Source of the DNA: Gillisia lutea
GTDB lineage: Bacteria > Bacteroidota > Bacteroidia > Flavobacteriales > Flavobacteriaceae
Direction of reading: 5' to 3'
NCBI RefSeq assembly: GCF_021568705.1
Contig: NZ_JAKGTH010000008.1
Span: 62,001 to 126,000, forward strand
Length of the DNA: 64,000 nt
Each line of letters begins with the position of its first letter. Position 1 is the first letter of the stretch. The position numbers were made by a program, and so were the translations under genes. Below are positions 1 to 8,569 of the stretch, piece after piece. Below the pieces are notes generated by a model. It did no database searches. It was not told the DNA's origin and saw nothing but the letters and a program-made list of their open reading frames with translations.

Positions 1-354
1 TTTTTGAACCTCAGAATCCAATAATTTTGAAATTTTTTGAGGCCATTCTATCAATTTCCAAGAATTTGTATTCAAATAATCTTCAATTCCCATATCTAAA
101 GCTTCACTTTCATCTTCAATTCTATAAAAATCAAAGTGAAATACAGGACCATGTTCAGATTCGTATTCGTTAACTAGGGAGAAAGTAGGACTGGAGGCTA
201 TATCTTGTATTCCAAGAGCTTTTGCTATAGCTTTTATGAGGGTTGTTTTACCTGCCCCCATCTCTCCATAAAATAGTAAAGTTTTACTTTTAACCTTACT
301 AAGTAGCGCTGTAGCAATACTGTCAATTTCTGACAGTTCGTAAGTTAAAGTCAT
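1..354 (-). CDS. tsaE: TsaE, tRNA threonylcarbamoyladenosine biosynthesis ATPase (3' part cut by window edge)
   Basis: Partial gene: the reading frame runs open to the left edge, giving 118 N-terminal residues of a protein that is usually about 135-155 aa. A Walker A P-loop, GEMGAGKTT, lies at residues 30-38. It is followed by SPTFSLVNEY (55-64) and HFDFYR (73-78), which are family signatures of TsaE/YjeE. TsaE is the ATPase that works with TsaB and TsaD in making the universal t6A37 modification of ANN-decoding tRNAs. The start is the ATG at 352-354, because the frame upstream holds no better candidate. It is transcribed in the same direction as porX and lies just downstream of it with a 43-base gap, so the two may share a transcript. 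The function call is firm; only the C-terminus is missing. Confidence 0.93.
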   Translation of the reverse strand, partial: MTLTYELSEIDSIATALLSKVKSKTLLFYGEMGAGKTTLIKAIAKALGIQDIASSPTFSLVNEYESEHGPVFHFDFYRIEDESEALDMGIEDYLNTNSWKLIEWPQKISKLLDSEVQK

Positions 355-397
355 TTAAATTTGGATTATTGGCGTTGTAAAGATACGTAATTAATTA

Positions 398-1948
398 TTA
401 TCTAGGCTGTAACACACAAAATGGGATGATCATCTCTTCCATAGAGACCCCGCCATGTTGATAGGTATTCTTGAAATAGTTCACGTAATAATTATAATTA
501 TTAGGGTAGGCAAAGAACATATCTCCTTTGGCAAAAATAAACGAGCTGCTCATATTTAAGGTAGGAAGGTGAATAGCCTTGGGGTCTTTAGCAGCTAAAA
601 CATCTTTATCCTCATAAGTAAGGCTCTTCCCGGTTTTGTAACGTAAATTCAAGCTGGTGTTTTTATCGCCAATAACTTTAGATGGGGTTTTTACATTAAT
701 AGTTCCATGATCTGTAGTTAAAATTAATTTGAAACCCATTTGTTGCGCTTGCTGAATAATTTCTAATAATGGAGAATTTTTAAACCAACTCTGAGTTAGA
801 GATCGATAAGATTTATCGTTTGATGCCAATTCCTTTATTACTTCCATTTCTGTTTTAGAGTGGGAAAGCATATCTACAAAATTGTAGACCACTACTGTTA
901 GGTCATTTTCTTTTTGTGACCTAAAATTCTCTACCAACTTTTTGCCAGCTTTTAAGGAAGATATTTTATGGTACTCATATTTTATGTTTAGACCAAGCCG
1001 ATCTAACTGCGATTTTAAAAATTCGGCTTCAAACATGTTTTTTCCACCTTCATCGGTATCATTTAACCAGTACTCCGGAAAAAGTTTTTCCATTTCGCTT
1101 GGCATTAAACCAGAAAATATTGCGTTTCTGGCATATTGAGTGGCAGTGGGTAAAATACTGTAGAATGCTGATTCTTCTTCCTTCTTATAGTAATTATTAA
1201 TTATTGGTTCAAATGTTTTCCATTGATCATATCTTAAATTGTCTACCACTACGAGTAGGGTAGGTTGATTCTTACTTATTTCCGGTGCTATCTTAGTTTT
1301 GAATAGGGTATGAGACATTATAGGAGCATCGGCATTCTTTTTAAACCATTCAGGGTAATTTTTATCAATAAATTTACAGAATTGGTTATTTGCTTCTAAC
1401 TTCTGTGATTCCAATATTTCAAACATTCCACTGTCTTCAATATTTTCAAGTTGCATTTCCCAATATAACAGACGCTGATAAAATTCTGCCCACTCTTCAA
1501 AAGAGTTTACATAAGACATATCCATGGCTATCTTTCTGAATTCCTGCTGATAGTTGGAAGTTGTTTTCTCGGTTATAAGTCTGGAATGATCAAGATTCTT
1601 TTTTATTGAGAGAAGAATCTGATTGGGATTTACCGGTTTTATAAGATAATCGGCAATTTTCGAGCCTATAGCTTCTTCCATGATAGTTTCTTCTTCACTT
1701 TTAGTGATCATCACTACCGGTACATCTGCGCGCATTTCTTTTATTTCGCTCAATGTTTCTAGCCCGGTGAGCCCTGGCATGTTCTCATCTAGAAAAACGA
1801 TGTCGAAATTCTCTTGTTTTATTTTGTCTACAGCTTCGGTCCCGCTCCTGCAAGTAGTAACTTCGTAATTTTTAGATTCTAAAAATATGATGTGTGGTTT
1901 GAGCATATCTATCTCGTCGTCTGCCCAAAGTATTTTGATATTATTCAT
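398..1948 (-). CDS. porX: PorX, T9SS response regulator with PglZ phosphatase-like domain
   Basis: A 516-residue two-domain protein. Residues 1-120 form a CheY-like receiver, with acidic pair D10/D11 and phospho-acceptor D54 in VFLDENMPG. The rest, from about residue 230, is an alkaline-phosphatase-superfamily PglZ domain with metal-binding D236 (VVVDNLRYD), a nucleophile threonine in LPTATQYARN (T268/T270) and a TTDHGT metal motif near residue 430. This architecture is PorX, which controls the type IX secretion system in Bacteroidota together with PorY and SigP; the P. gingivalis protein hydrolyses oligoadenylates. I start at the ATG at 1948 rather than 30 bases further out, because homologues begin directly with the receiver strand. 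A T9SS substrate is encoded in this window at 45320-49729, so the system is active in this organism. PglZ domains also occur in BREX phage defence, but the fused receiver excludes that reading. Confidence 0.95.
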   Translation of the reverse strand: MNNIKILWADDEIDMLKPHIIFLESKNYEVTTCRSGTEAVDKIKQENFDIVFLDENMPGLTGLETLSEIKEMRADVPVVMITKSEEETIMEEAIGSKIADYLIKPVNPNQILLSIKKNLDHSRLITEKTTSNYQQEFRKIAMDMSYVNSFEEWAEFYQRLLYWEMQLENIEDSGMFEILESQKLEANNQFCKFIDKNYPEWFKKNADAPIMSHTLFKTKIAPEISKNQPTLLVVVDNLRYDQWKTFEPIINNYYKKEEESAFYSILPTATQYARNAIFSGLMPSEMEKLFPEYWLNDTDEGGKNMFEAEFLKSQLDRLGLNIKYEYHKISSLKAGKKLVENFRSQKENDLTVVVYNFVDMLSHSKTEMEVIKELASNDKSYRSLTQSWFKNSPLLEIIQQAQQMGFKLILTTDHGTINVKTPSKVIGDKNTSLNLRYKTGKSLTYEDKDVLAAKDPKAIHLPTLNMSSSFIFAKGDMFFAYPNNYNYYVNYFKNTYQHGGVSMEEMIIPFCVLQPR

Positions 1949-1986
1949 ATATGTATCTTTGTTGTAAATTATAAACAATTTTAAGA

Positions 1987-3216
1987 TTGGCTATTAAAAC
2001 TAAACTCAAAATATTTAACGATCCAATTTACGGTTTTATTACCATTCCGAATGAGAGGATATTTAAGATCATTGAACATAAATACTTTCAAAGACTGCGC
2101 CGAATTTCACAGATGGGCATGTCATATTTAGTTTATCCTGGAGCGCATCATACAAGATTTCACCATGCACTAGGATGTTTGCACTTAATACAAAAGGCTG
2201 TAGAGATCCTTCGTTTTAAGGGAATAAACATTTCAGAAGAGGAGGAAGAGGCCCTTCAAATAGCTATTTTAATGCATGATATAGGACATGGTCCCTTTTC
2301 ACATGCAATGGAACACAGTATTGTAGAAGGTGTATCCCACGAATGTATTTCCCTCTTATTTATGGAGGAAATGAATAAAGACTTTAACCAAAGTTTAACG
2401 CTGGCCATTGAAATTTTTCAGGGGAGTTACCACCGTAAATTTATGAATCAGCTTATTTCCGGACAATTAGACATGGATAGGCTTGATTATCTTAAAAGAG
2501 ATAGCTTTTATACGGGTGTACCTGAAGGAAATATTAACAGTGAGCGTATTATAACCATGCTTAACGTGGTAAACGATCAGTTAGTAGTAGAGGAAAAAGG
2601 GATCTATTCTGTAGAGAAGTTTCTGGTAGCGCGAAGATTAATGTATTGGCAGGTGTACCTTCATAAAACCGGAGTGGCAGCAGAACAACTCTTAATTAGG
2701 GTTTTAAAACGTGCGAAAGAGATTATTGATAATGGGGGAGAATTACATGCCAGTACCGCTTTAGAGTATTTCTTAAATAACAAAATTGAGCTTAAAAATT
2801 TTGATGCCAAGACGTTAGCAACCTTTGCCAAACTTGATGATTACGATATTATATGCGCAATGAAAGAATGGATAAATCATCCCGATTTCGTACTTAGTAA
2901 CCTGAGCGCTATGTTATTAAATAGAGATCTCCTAAAAGTAAAACTAAAGAAAAAGCCTATTCATAAAGAGAAATTGGAGAAGCATAAGGCTATTCTTCAA
3001 AAGAAATATGATATTACTCCACATGAAGCCGATTATTTCGTGTTTAGCGGAGAGGTATTTAATGTGGCCTATAGTAGTGATACTAATAAGATACAAATTT
3101 TGCATAAAAACGGAAAAACAACGGATGTGGCGAAAGCTTCCGATCAGTTAAACCTGAAAGCACTATCAAAAAGGGTAACTAAATATTATATGTGTTACCC
3201 AAAGAGTAAACATTAA
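1987..3216 (+). CDS. HD-domain phosphohydrolase (COG1078-like)
   Basis: A 409-residue cytoplasmic HD-superfamily metal-dependent phosphohydrolase. The N-terminal half carries RFHHALG (residues 57-63) and ILMHDIGHGPFSH, with the HD pair at 97-98, then QLDMDRLDYLKRDS, the set expected for COG1078 proteins related to dGTP triphosphohydrolases. The substrate cannot be read from sequence. The start is a TTG at 1987; no ATG occurs before residue 43, inside the conserved domain, so TTG is needed to keep the N-terminus. It is divergent from porX with only 38 bases between the starts, so the two promoters must overlap. It sits 24 bases before lpxD, but lpxD has its own -7 box. Confidence 0.85.
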   Translation: MAIKTKLKIFNDPIYGFITIPNERIFKIIEHKYFQRLRRISQMGMSYLVYPGAHHTRFHHALGCLHLIQKAVEILRFKGINISEEEEEALQIAILMHDIGHGPFSHAMEHSIVEGVSHECISLLFMEEMNKDFNQSLTLAIEIFQGSYHRKFMNQLISGQLDMDRLDYLKRDSFYTGVPEGNINSERIITMLNVVNDQLVVEEKGIYSVEKFLVARRLMYWQVYLHKTGVAAEQLLIRVLKRAKEIIDNGGELHASTALEYFLNNKIELKNFDAKTLATFAKLDDYDIICAMKEWINHPDFVLSNLSAMLLNRDLLKVKLKKKPIHKEKLEKHKAILQKKYDITPHEADYFVFSGEVFNVAYSSDTNKIQILHKNGKTTDVAKASDQLNLKALSKRVTKYYMCYPKSKH

Positions 3217-3227
3217 CGCATTTTTTT

Positions 3228-3235
3228 TACTTTTG
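3228..3235 (+). promoter_or_regulatory. Candidate -7 box of lpxD promoter
   Basis: TACTTTTG fits the Bacteroidota -7 consensus TAnnTTTG. It ends only 5 bases before the lpxD ATG at 3241, so a transcript from here would start at or next to the start codon. No good TTTG -33 element is visible at the usual distance, so this rests on the -7 box alone. Confidence 0.4.
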
Positions 3236-3240
3236 CCAGA

Positions 3241-4257
3241 ATGAAATTTACTGCAGCACAAATAGCCGAAATTCTAGAAGGTACCGTAGATGGTAATCCA
3301 GATACTGAAGTTTCTAAATTGGCTAAAATAGAAGAAGGCACAGAAGGGTCATTAACTTTTTTGAGCAATCCAAAATATACCTCATATATATATTCTACGA
3401 ATGCATCTATTGCCATCGTTAAAGATGATTTTTATATTGAAGAAGAAATAGATACTACTTTAATAAGAGTTAAAGATCCATACAAAGCTTTTTCAACCTT
3501 ATTGGAGTATTATAACCAGGTAAAACTTAATAAGAGCGGAATTGAGCAACCTAGTTACATTTCAGACAGTGCAACTTATGGTGAAAATATATACTTAGGA
3601 GCCTTTGCTTACATTGGTAAAAATGTGAAGATTGGAAATGATGTTAAGATTTATCCTAATTCGTATATAGGCGATAATGTTGTTATAGGCGATAATACTG
3701 TGGTCTTTGCAGGAGTAAAGATATATTCAGAAAGTATACTTGGGAATTCTTGTGTAATACATAGTGGATCGGTGATTGGAGCAGATGGTTTTGGATTTAC
3801 TCCTGATGAGAATGGAAAGTATTCTAAAGTTCCACAAATAGGAAATGTTATTATTGAAGATTATGTAGATATAGGAGCGGGTACCACGATTGACAGAGCA
3901 ACCCTTGGTTCAACTATCATTAGAAAAGGAGTGAAGCTTGATAACCAGGTGCAAATTGCTCATAACGTAGAAGTAGGAGAAAACACGGCTATTGCTGCCC
4001 AATCGGGAGTGGCAGGATCTACCAAAATTGGTAAGAATTGCCTCATTGGAGGTCAGGTAGGAATTGCAGGTCATCTTACTATTGGTAACAAAGTCAAAAT
4101 TCAGGCACAATCTGGAATAGGAAGAAATATTGCCGATGAAGATATGATTCAAGGAACTCCTTCCTTTGGATATAGCGATTTCAATAAATCGTATGTCCAT
4201 TTTAAAAACCTTCCCAAGATAGTAGAGCGAATAAATAATATTGAAAAAAAATTATAA
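3241..4257 (+). CDS. lpxD: LpxD, UDP-3-O-(3-hydroxyacyl)glucosamine N-acyltransferase
   Basis: A 338-residue left-handed beta-helix acyltransferase for the third step of lipid A synthesis, adding a 3-hydroxyacyl chain from ACP to the 2-amino group of UDP-3-O-acyl-glucosamine. The N-terminal uridine-binding domain is residues 1-100 (GSLTFLSNPKY). Hexapeptide repeats follow, with the IDRATLGSTII stretch and the catalytic histidine in NQVQIAHNVEVGENT. Length and domain order match the E. coli enzyme. It is the first of lpxD-lpxC/fabZ-lpxA-efp, all on the plus strand with overlaps or very short gaps. A second, more divergent paralogue lies at 7162-8091; this copy is the likely housekeeping one because it is inside the lpx cluster. 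Confidence 0.95.
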   Translation: MKFTAAQIAEILEGTVDGNPDTEVSKLAKIEEGTEGSLTFLSNPKYTSYIYSTNASIAIVKDDFYIEEEIDTTLIRVKDPYKAFSTLLEYYNQVKLNKSGIEQPSYISDSATYGENIYLGAFAYIGKNVKIGNDVKIYPNSYIGDNVVIGDNTVVFAGVKIYSESILGNSCVIHSGSVIGADGFGFTPDENGKYSKVPQIGNVIIEDYVDIGAGTTIDRATLGSTIIRKGVKLDNQVQIAHNVEVGENTAIAAQSGVAGSTKIGKNCLIGGQVGIAGHLTIGNKVKIQAQSGIGRNIADEDMIQGTPSFGYSDFNKSYVHFKNLPKIVERINNIEKKL

Positions 4258-4258
4258 A

Positions 4259-5668
4259 ATGGCTGAAATGCTTTCAAAACAGCAAACCATAAAGAAAGAA
4301 GTTTCTTTAACCGGAGTAGGACTTCACACTGGATTAGATGTGACACTTACTTTTAAGCCGGCACCGGAAAATACAGGTTATGTCTTTAAACGTATCGATT
4401 TAGAGAATAGTCCTTGTATAGAAGCTGATGCTAATTACGTTACCAATACCCAAAGAGGTACTAACCTTGAAAAAAACGGAGTGAGTATTCAAACTTCCGA
4501 GCATGTTCTTGCAGCTTGTGTGGGCTTGGAAATAGATAATATAATTATAGAATTAAATGCTTCAGAACCACCAATAATGGATGGTTCCTCTAAATATTTT
4601 CTAGAAGCCTTAGAAGAAGCCGGAGTTGTAGCTCAGGAGGCAGATAGAGAGGAATTTGTGATTAATGAAGTAATCTCTTATAGAGATGAGGCAACAGGTA
4701 GCGAAATAATAGTAATGCCAAGTGATCATTATCAGGTAACTACCATGGTTGATTTTGGTACGAAGGTGCTAGGAACTCAAAATGCTTCTATTCAGAATTT
4801 ATCTGAGTTCAAATCAGAAATTTCTAATGCACGTACTTTTAGCTTTCTGCATGAAATTGAAACTTTGTTAGAGCATGGTTTAATTAAAGGCGGAGATCTA
4901 AATAATGCGATTGTTTATGTAGATAAAGAATTGAGTCCGGAGACTATGGAGAAGCTTAGAAAGGCTTTTAATAAAGATAATATCTCTGTTAAACCTAACG
5001 GAATTCTTGATAACCTTACACTGCATTATCCTAATGAAGCGGCACGTCATAAATTATTAGATGTGTTGGGCGATCTTGCTTTAATTGGTACTCGTATTAG
5101 AGGGAAAGTTATTGCAAATAAGCCCGGACACTTTGTGAATACTGAATTCGCTAAGAAAGTTTCCAAATATATCAAGAATGAAAGACGTAATAACGTCCCA
5201 AAGGTCGACCTTGATCAGGCTCCGTTGATGGATGTTAATGATATTATGAATATTCTGCCACACCGACCCCCATTCTTATTGGTAGATAAAATATACTCTC
5301 TAACAGAGAGTTGCGTTATTGGTGTAAAGAATGTTACCATGAACGAACCGTTTTTCGTAGGACATTTTCCCGGAAAGCCGGTGATGCCGGGTGTACTTCA
5401 AGTAGAAGCCATGGCACAAACGGGGGGTATTTTAGCACTAAAATCTGTTCCCGACCCAGAGAATTATCTTACCTATTTTATGAAGATAGATAATGTAAAG
5501 TTCAAGCAGCAGGTAGTACCGGGAGACACATTAATATTTAAATTAGAATTACTGGCGCCTATAAGAAGAGGTATCTGCCAGATGCAAGGTTATGCGTATG
5601 TAAACGGAAAACTTGCGACAGAGGCTATATTAATGGCCCAAATTGTTAAACAAAACAAAACGAAATGA
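4259..5668 (+). CDS. lpxC-fabZ: Bifunctional LpxC/FabZ (UDP-3-O-acyl-GlcNAc deacetylase + 3-hydroxyacyl-ACP dehydratase)
   Basis: A 469-residue fusion. The LpxC half (about 1-310) has VSLTGVGLHTG at the start, zinc ligand H82 in SEHVLAAC, and HKLLDVLGDLAL supplying the second His and the Asp ligand. The FabZ half (about 320-465) has ILPHRPPFLLVDKI, with the active-site His in GHFPGKPVMPG and the Glu in VEAMAQTGG. The fusion is characteristic of Bacteroidota and links the committed lipid A step to fatty acid dehydration, two reactions competing for the 3-hydroxyacyl-ACP pool. I chose ATG 4259, two bases after the lpxD stop; an upstream TTG at 4241 would overlap lpxD and only add MKKNYK. The 3' end overlaps the lpxA start by 4 bases (ATGA), indicating translational coupling. 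Confidence 0.96.
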   Translation: MAEMLSKQQTIKKEVSLTGVGLHTGLDVTLTFKPAPENTGYVFKRIDLENSPCIEADANYVTNTQRGTNLEKNGVSIQTSEHVLAACVGLEIDNIIIELNASEPPIMDGSSKYFLEALEEAGVVAQEADREEFVINEVISYRDEATGSEIIVMPSDHYQVTTMVDFGTKVLGTQNASIQNLSEFKSEISNARTFSFLHEIETLLEHGLIKGGDLNNAIVYVDKELSPETMEKLRKAFNKDNISVKPNGILDNLTLHYPNEAARHKLLDVLGDLALIGTRIRGKVIANKPGHFVNTEFAKKVSKYIKNERRNNVPKVDLDQAPLMDVNDIMNILPHRPPFLLVDKIYSLTESCVIGVKNVTMNEPFFVGHFPGKPVMPGVLQVEAMAQTGGILALKSVPDPENYLTYFMKIDNVKFKQQVVPGDTLIFKLELLAPIRRGICQMQGYAYVNGKLATEAILMAQIVKQNKTK

Positions 5669-6450
5669 ATCAACCCTTAGCATATGTGCATCCGGGAGCG
5701 AAAATAGCCAAGAATGTGGTTATAGAACCATTTACAACCATTCATAATGATGTTGTTATAGGTGAAGGAACCTGGATTGGCTCCAATGTAACAATAATGG
5801 AAGGCGCTCGAATAGGTAAGAACTGTAATATTTTTCCGGGAGCAGTAATTTCTGCTATTCCACAGGATAAGAAATTCAATGATGAAGCTACAACTACCGA
5901 GATAGGGGACAACACCACCATTAGAGAGTGTGTAACTATCAATCGAGGAACGAGCGACCGAATGAAAACGGTCATTGGAAAGAACTGCTGGATTATGGCA
6001 TATTGCCATATTGCTCACGATTGTATCGTGGGTGATAACTGTATCTTCTCTAATAACAGTACTCTTGCCGGACATATTAACGTAGGCGACTATGTTATTC
6101 TTGCGGGAATGGCAGCTATTCAACAATTTTGCAGTATTGGTAATCATGCTTTTGTAACTGGGGGATCCTTGGTTAGAAAAGATGTTCCACCTTTTGTAAA
6201 GGCAGGAAGAGAACCATTATCTTATGTTGGTATCAATTCAATTGGATTGAGAAGAAGAGGATTCACCACAGAGAAAATTAGAGAGATACAGGATATTTAT
6301 AGAATTCTTTATCAGAAAAATTATAATAATTCTCAGGCGGTTGCCATTATTGAAGCTGAAATGCAAGCAACTGCAGAGCGTGATGAGATTTTAGAATTTA
6401 TCAAGAATTCTCAACGCGGAATTATGAAGGGATATTTTAGTTCAAATTAA
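5665..6450 (+). CDS. lpxA: LpxA, UDP-N-acetylglucosamine O-acyltransferase
   Basis: A 261-residue acyltransferase catalysing the first lipid A step, 3-O-acylation of UDP-GlcNAc. Hexapeptide repeats fill residues 1-190, followed by the helical C-terminal domain (LRRRGFTTEKIREIQDIY). The motif AYCHIAHDC at 112-120 contains H115 and the catalytic base H118, corresponding to E. coli H125. It is coupled to lpxC/fabZ by the ATGA overlap and followed after 12 bases by efp. Reverse-strand frames within this gene look long, but they are mirrors of its repeat codons. Confidence 0.96.
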   Translation: MNQPLAYVHPGAKIAKNVVIEPFTTIHNDVVIGEGTWIGSNVTIMEGARIGKNCNIFPGAVISAIPQDKKFNDEATTTEIGDNTTIRECVTINRGTSDRMKTVIGKNCWIMAYCHIAHDCIVGDNCIFSNNSTLAGHINVGDYVILAGMAAIQQFCSIGNHAFVTGGSLVRKDVPPFVKAGREPLSYVGINSIGLRRRGFTTEKIREIQDIYRILYQKNYNNSQAVAIIEAEMQATAERDEILEFIKNSQRGIMKGYFSSN

Positions 6451-6462
6451 AAAATAAGAAAC

Positions 6463-7029
6463 ATGGCAAGTACAAGTGATATCAGAAATGGATTATGTAT
6501 TAGATATAATCATGATATATATAAAATAATTGAATTTCTTCACGTTAAACCCGGTAAAGGGCCTGCGTTTGTAAGAACAAAATTAAAAAGTGTAACAACC
6601 GGAAAAGTGTTAGATAATACTTTTTCTGCAGGACATAAGATCGAAGATGTGCGTGTGGAAACACACAAGTTTCAGTTCTTATATAATGACGGAGAATTCT
6701 ATCATTTCATGAATGTAGAAGATTACACACAAATTCGTCTTACCGAAAATGCTTTGGATATGCCTCAGCTTTTAAAAGAAGGAGAAGTAGTAACTGTGTT
6801 GATCAATACAGAAGATAACATGCCACTTTCAGTAGAAATGCCGGCAAGTGTTATTCTTGAAGTTGCACATACAGAGCCGGGTGTAAAAGGGAATACTGCA
6901 ACAAACGCTACAAAACCTGCAACTTTAGAGACTGGAGCAGAGGTAAACGTACCTTTATTTATAAATGAAGGAGATAAGGTAAAAATAGAAACAGAAAAGG
7001 GAACTTATAAAGAACGTATTAAAGAGTAA
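6463..7029 (+). CDS. efp: Elongation factor P
   Basis: A 188-residue translation factor that relieves ribosome stalling at polyproline. Three beta-barrel domains are recognisable: a KOW-like domain 1 with the loop HVKPGKGPAFVRTK, an OB domain 2, and a C-terminal domain ending GDKVKIETEKGTYKERIKE. The residue at the tip of the loop is K32, the position that is post-translationally modified in some phyla. No epmA- or epmB-like modification gene is next to it. It is last in the lpx cluster, and an extended hairpin follows at 7055-7100. Confidence 0.97.
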   Translation: MASTSDIRNGLCIRYNHDIYKIIEFLHVKPGKGPAFVRTKLKSVTTGKVLDNTFSAGHKIEDVRVETHKFQFLYNDGEFYHFMNVEDYTQIRLTENALDMPQLLKEGEVVTVLINTEDNMPLSVEMPASVILEVAHTEPGVKGNTATNATKPATLETGAEVNVPLFINEGDKVKIETEKGTYKERIKE

Positions 7030-7054
7030 GTTTAATTCCGAATTTGTTAAAAAG

Positions 7055-7100
7055 TATCAAAAGTTAGGAGCAAAAATTTTGAGGTTCCTAACTTTTGATA
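7055..7100. terminator. Long perfect inverted repeat between efp and the second lpxD-like gene
   Basis: Arms TATCAAAAGTTAGGA (7055-7069) and its exact reverse complement (7086-7100) give a 15-bp perfect stem with a 16-base loop. The downstream run is only TTTAT, so as an intrinsic terminator it is weak. It may equally be an mRNA 3'-end stabiliser for the lpx-efp transcript. Confidence 0.55.
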
Positions 7101-7161
7101 TTTATAGAATATCTCTTATGTTTGATCCCTGCTATAAAAAATTAAAAGCAACTATCATATA

Positions 7162-8091
7162 ATGAAATTTCCTCAAAAACATACGCTTCAGCAAATTGCC
7201 ACGATCATTTCATGTGATTTTGTTGGTGCAGCTGATTTTCCTGTTTACGGTATGAATGAGATTCATGTTGTAACAGAAGGTGATATTGTATTTGTCGATC
7301 ATCCTAAATATTATGATAAAGCTTTAAATTCAGCAGCAACCATTATCTTAATTAATAAAGAAGTTGATTGTCCTGAAGGAAAGGCCCTTCTTATTTCAAG
7401 TAATCCATTTAGAGATTTTAATAAGCTTACAGAATATTTTAAGCCTTTTGAAAAATCTATAGCTAGTATCGCAGAATCTGCTCAAATAGGAGAGAATACT
7501 ATAGTACAGCCAAATGTTTTTATTGGTAATAATGTAAAGATTGGCGATAATTGTCTTATTCATTCTAACGTTAGTATTTACGATGATGCTGTAATTGGTA
7601 ATAATGTTATTATCCATGCCGGAGCTGTTCTTGGAGCCGATGCATTTTATTATAAAACCAGACCTGAAGGATTTGATAAATTGAAATCCGGAGGGAGGGT
7701 AGTTATAGATCACGATGTTGAAATTGGTGCTTTATGTACCATAGATAAAGGGGTTTCTGGAGATACTTTTATAGGTGCAGGCACTAAACTGGATAATCAG
7801 GTGCAGATTGGGCACGATACTATTGTGGGTAAAAAATGTTTAATAGCTGCTCAAACCGGGATAGCTGGATGCGTGATTATTGAAGATGAAGTTACCATTT
7901 GGGGACAGGTAGGTATTAGAAGTGATGTTAGAATTAGAAAAGGAACTGTTCTTCTTGCGCAAACCGGTGTTTCTAAATCTACCGATGAAAATACTACTTA
8001 CTGGGGAACTCCTCATGGAGAGGCCAGAACAAAATTAAAGGAGTTTGCTGCGGCAAAGAAGCTTCCTGGAATTATTTCAAAATTAAAATAG
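7162..8091 (+). CDS. LpxD-like hexapeptide N-acyltransferase (second copy)
   Basis: A 309-residue paralogue of LpxD: N-terminal uridine-binding-like domain (GDIVFVDHPKYYDK, residues 37-50), then left-handed beta-helix repeats with the catalytic-type His in NQVQIGHDTIVGKK and a short C-terminal tail (KKLPGIISKLK). It is about 30 residues shorter than the copy at 3241 and clearly diverged. The conserved His argues for an active acyltransferase. Its substrate could be UDP-3-acyl-GlcN, a different acyl chain length, or another amino-sugar nucleotide; sequence alone does not decide. It sits between efp and a small NTF2-like gene that starts 4 bases after it, so the latter two are probably one unit. 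Confidence 0.82.
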   Translation: MKFPQKHTLQQIATIISCDFVGAADFPVYGMNEIHVVTEGDIVFVDHPKYYDKALNSAATIILINKEVDCPEGKALLISSNPFRDFNKLTEYFKPFEKSIASIAESAQIGENTIVQPNVFIGNNVKIGDNCLIHSNVSIYDDAVIGNNVIIHAGAVLGADAFYYKTRPEGFDKLKSGGRVVIDHDVEIGALCTIDKGVSGDTFIGAGTKLDNQVQIGHDTIVGKKCLIAAQTGIAGCVIIEDEVTIWGQVGIRSDVRIRKGTVLLAQTGVSKSTDENTTYWGTPHGEARTKLKEFAAAKKLPGIISKLK

Positions 8092-8095
8092 AATT

Positions 8096-8509
8096 ATGAG
8101 CTTGACCAAGAGAAAATTAGTCGAAGAGTTTTATACGTCCAATTTTTACAAAAACCCTGACGAGATAAAGAATTATCTTCATCCGGATGCCGAGCTTTTT
8201 TGGAATAGTAGCGCCGGCTTCAATAAGATGAATTATTCCGATATTCTAAAGATGAGCACAGGAATGTCTAAATCTTTTGATTCAATGAGAGCTGAAATAA
8301 GTCATCTTTTAAAGGATAAGGAGGAAATAACCATTCGTTTTACATATCATATTAGAACTATTGAAAATCCTGATGAGGAAATTCCAATGGCCCATTTTAT
8401 TGCGATTTGGGAGATTAAAGATGGTAAATTGTACAAAGGATATCAAATTAGTCAGCCTGCAGATGAAAGTCCGGAGAATATGAGTTCTTTTCTAAGAACA
8501 AAATTTTAA
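8096..8509 (+). CDS. NTF2/SnoaL-like protein
   Basis: A 137-residue cytoplasmic protein with the cone-shaped NTF2-like pattern: an N-terminal helix (KRKLVEEFYTSNFYKNPDEIKNYLHPDAELFWN), central helix and four-strand sheet ending HFIAIWEIKDGKLYKGYQI. Proteins of this fold include SnoaL-like isomerases and many of unknown role. I see no catalytic residues that fix a reaction. It begins 4 bases after the LpxD-like gene, so co-transcription is likely. Confidence 0.75.
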   Translation: MSLTKRKLVEEFYTSNFYKNPDEIKNYLHPDAELFWNSSAGFNKMNYSDILKMSTGMSKSFDSMRAEISHLLKDKEEITIRFTYHIRTIENPDEEIPMAHFIAIWEIKDGKLYKGYQISQPADESPENMSSFLRTKF

Positions 8510-8538
8510 AAAGCCTTTAAGGTTTATATATAAAAACA

Positions 8539-8546
8539 TACTTTTG
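8539..8546 (+). promoter_or_regulatory. Candidate -7 box of sucD promoter
   Basis: TACTTTTG matches TAnnTTTG and lies 23 bases before the sucD ATG. A matching -33 TTTG is not evident. Confidence 0.4.
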
Positions 8547-8569
8547 TAGCGCAAAAATCAATAACAACT

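Noticed and set aside
398-1948. PglZ domain as a sign of a BREX phage-defence system
   Set aside because: The receiver domain fused to it is the PorX architecture, and no brxA, brxC, pglX or brxL genes are near.
5677-6147. A 156-codon frame antisense to lpxA
   Set aside because: It is a mirror of the hexapeptide-repeat codons of lpxA, has no plausible promoter, and no recognisable protein pattern.
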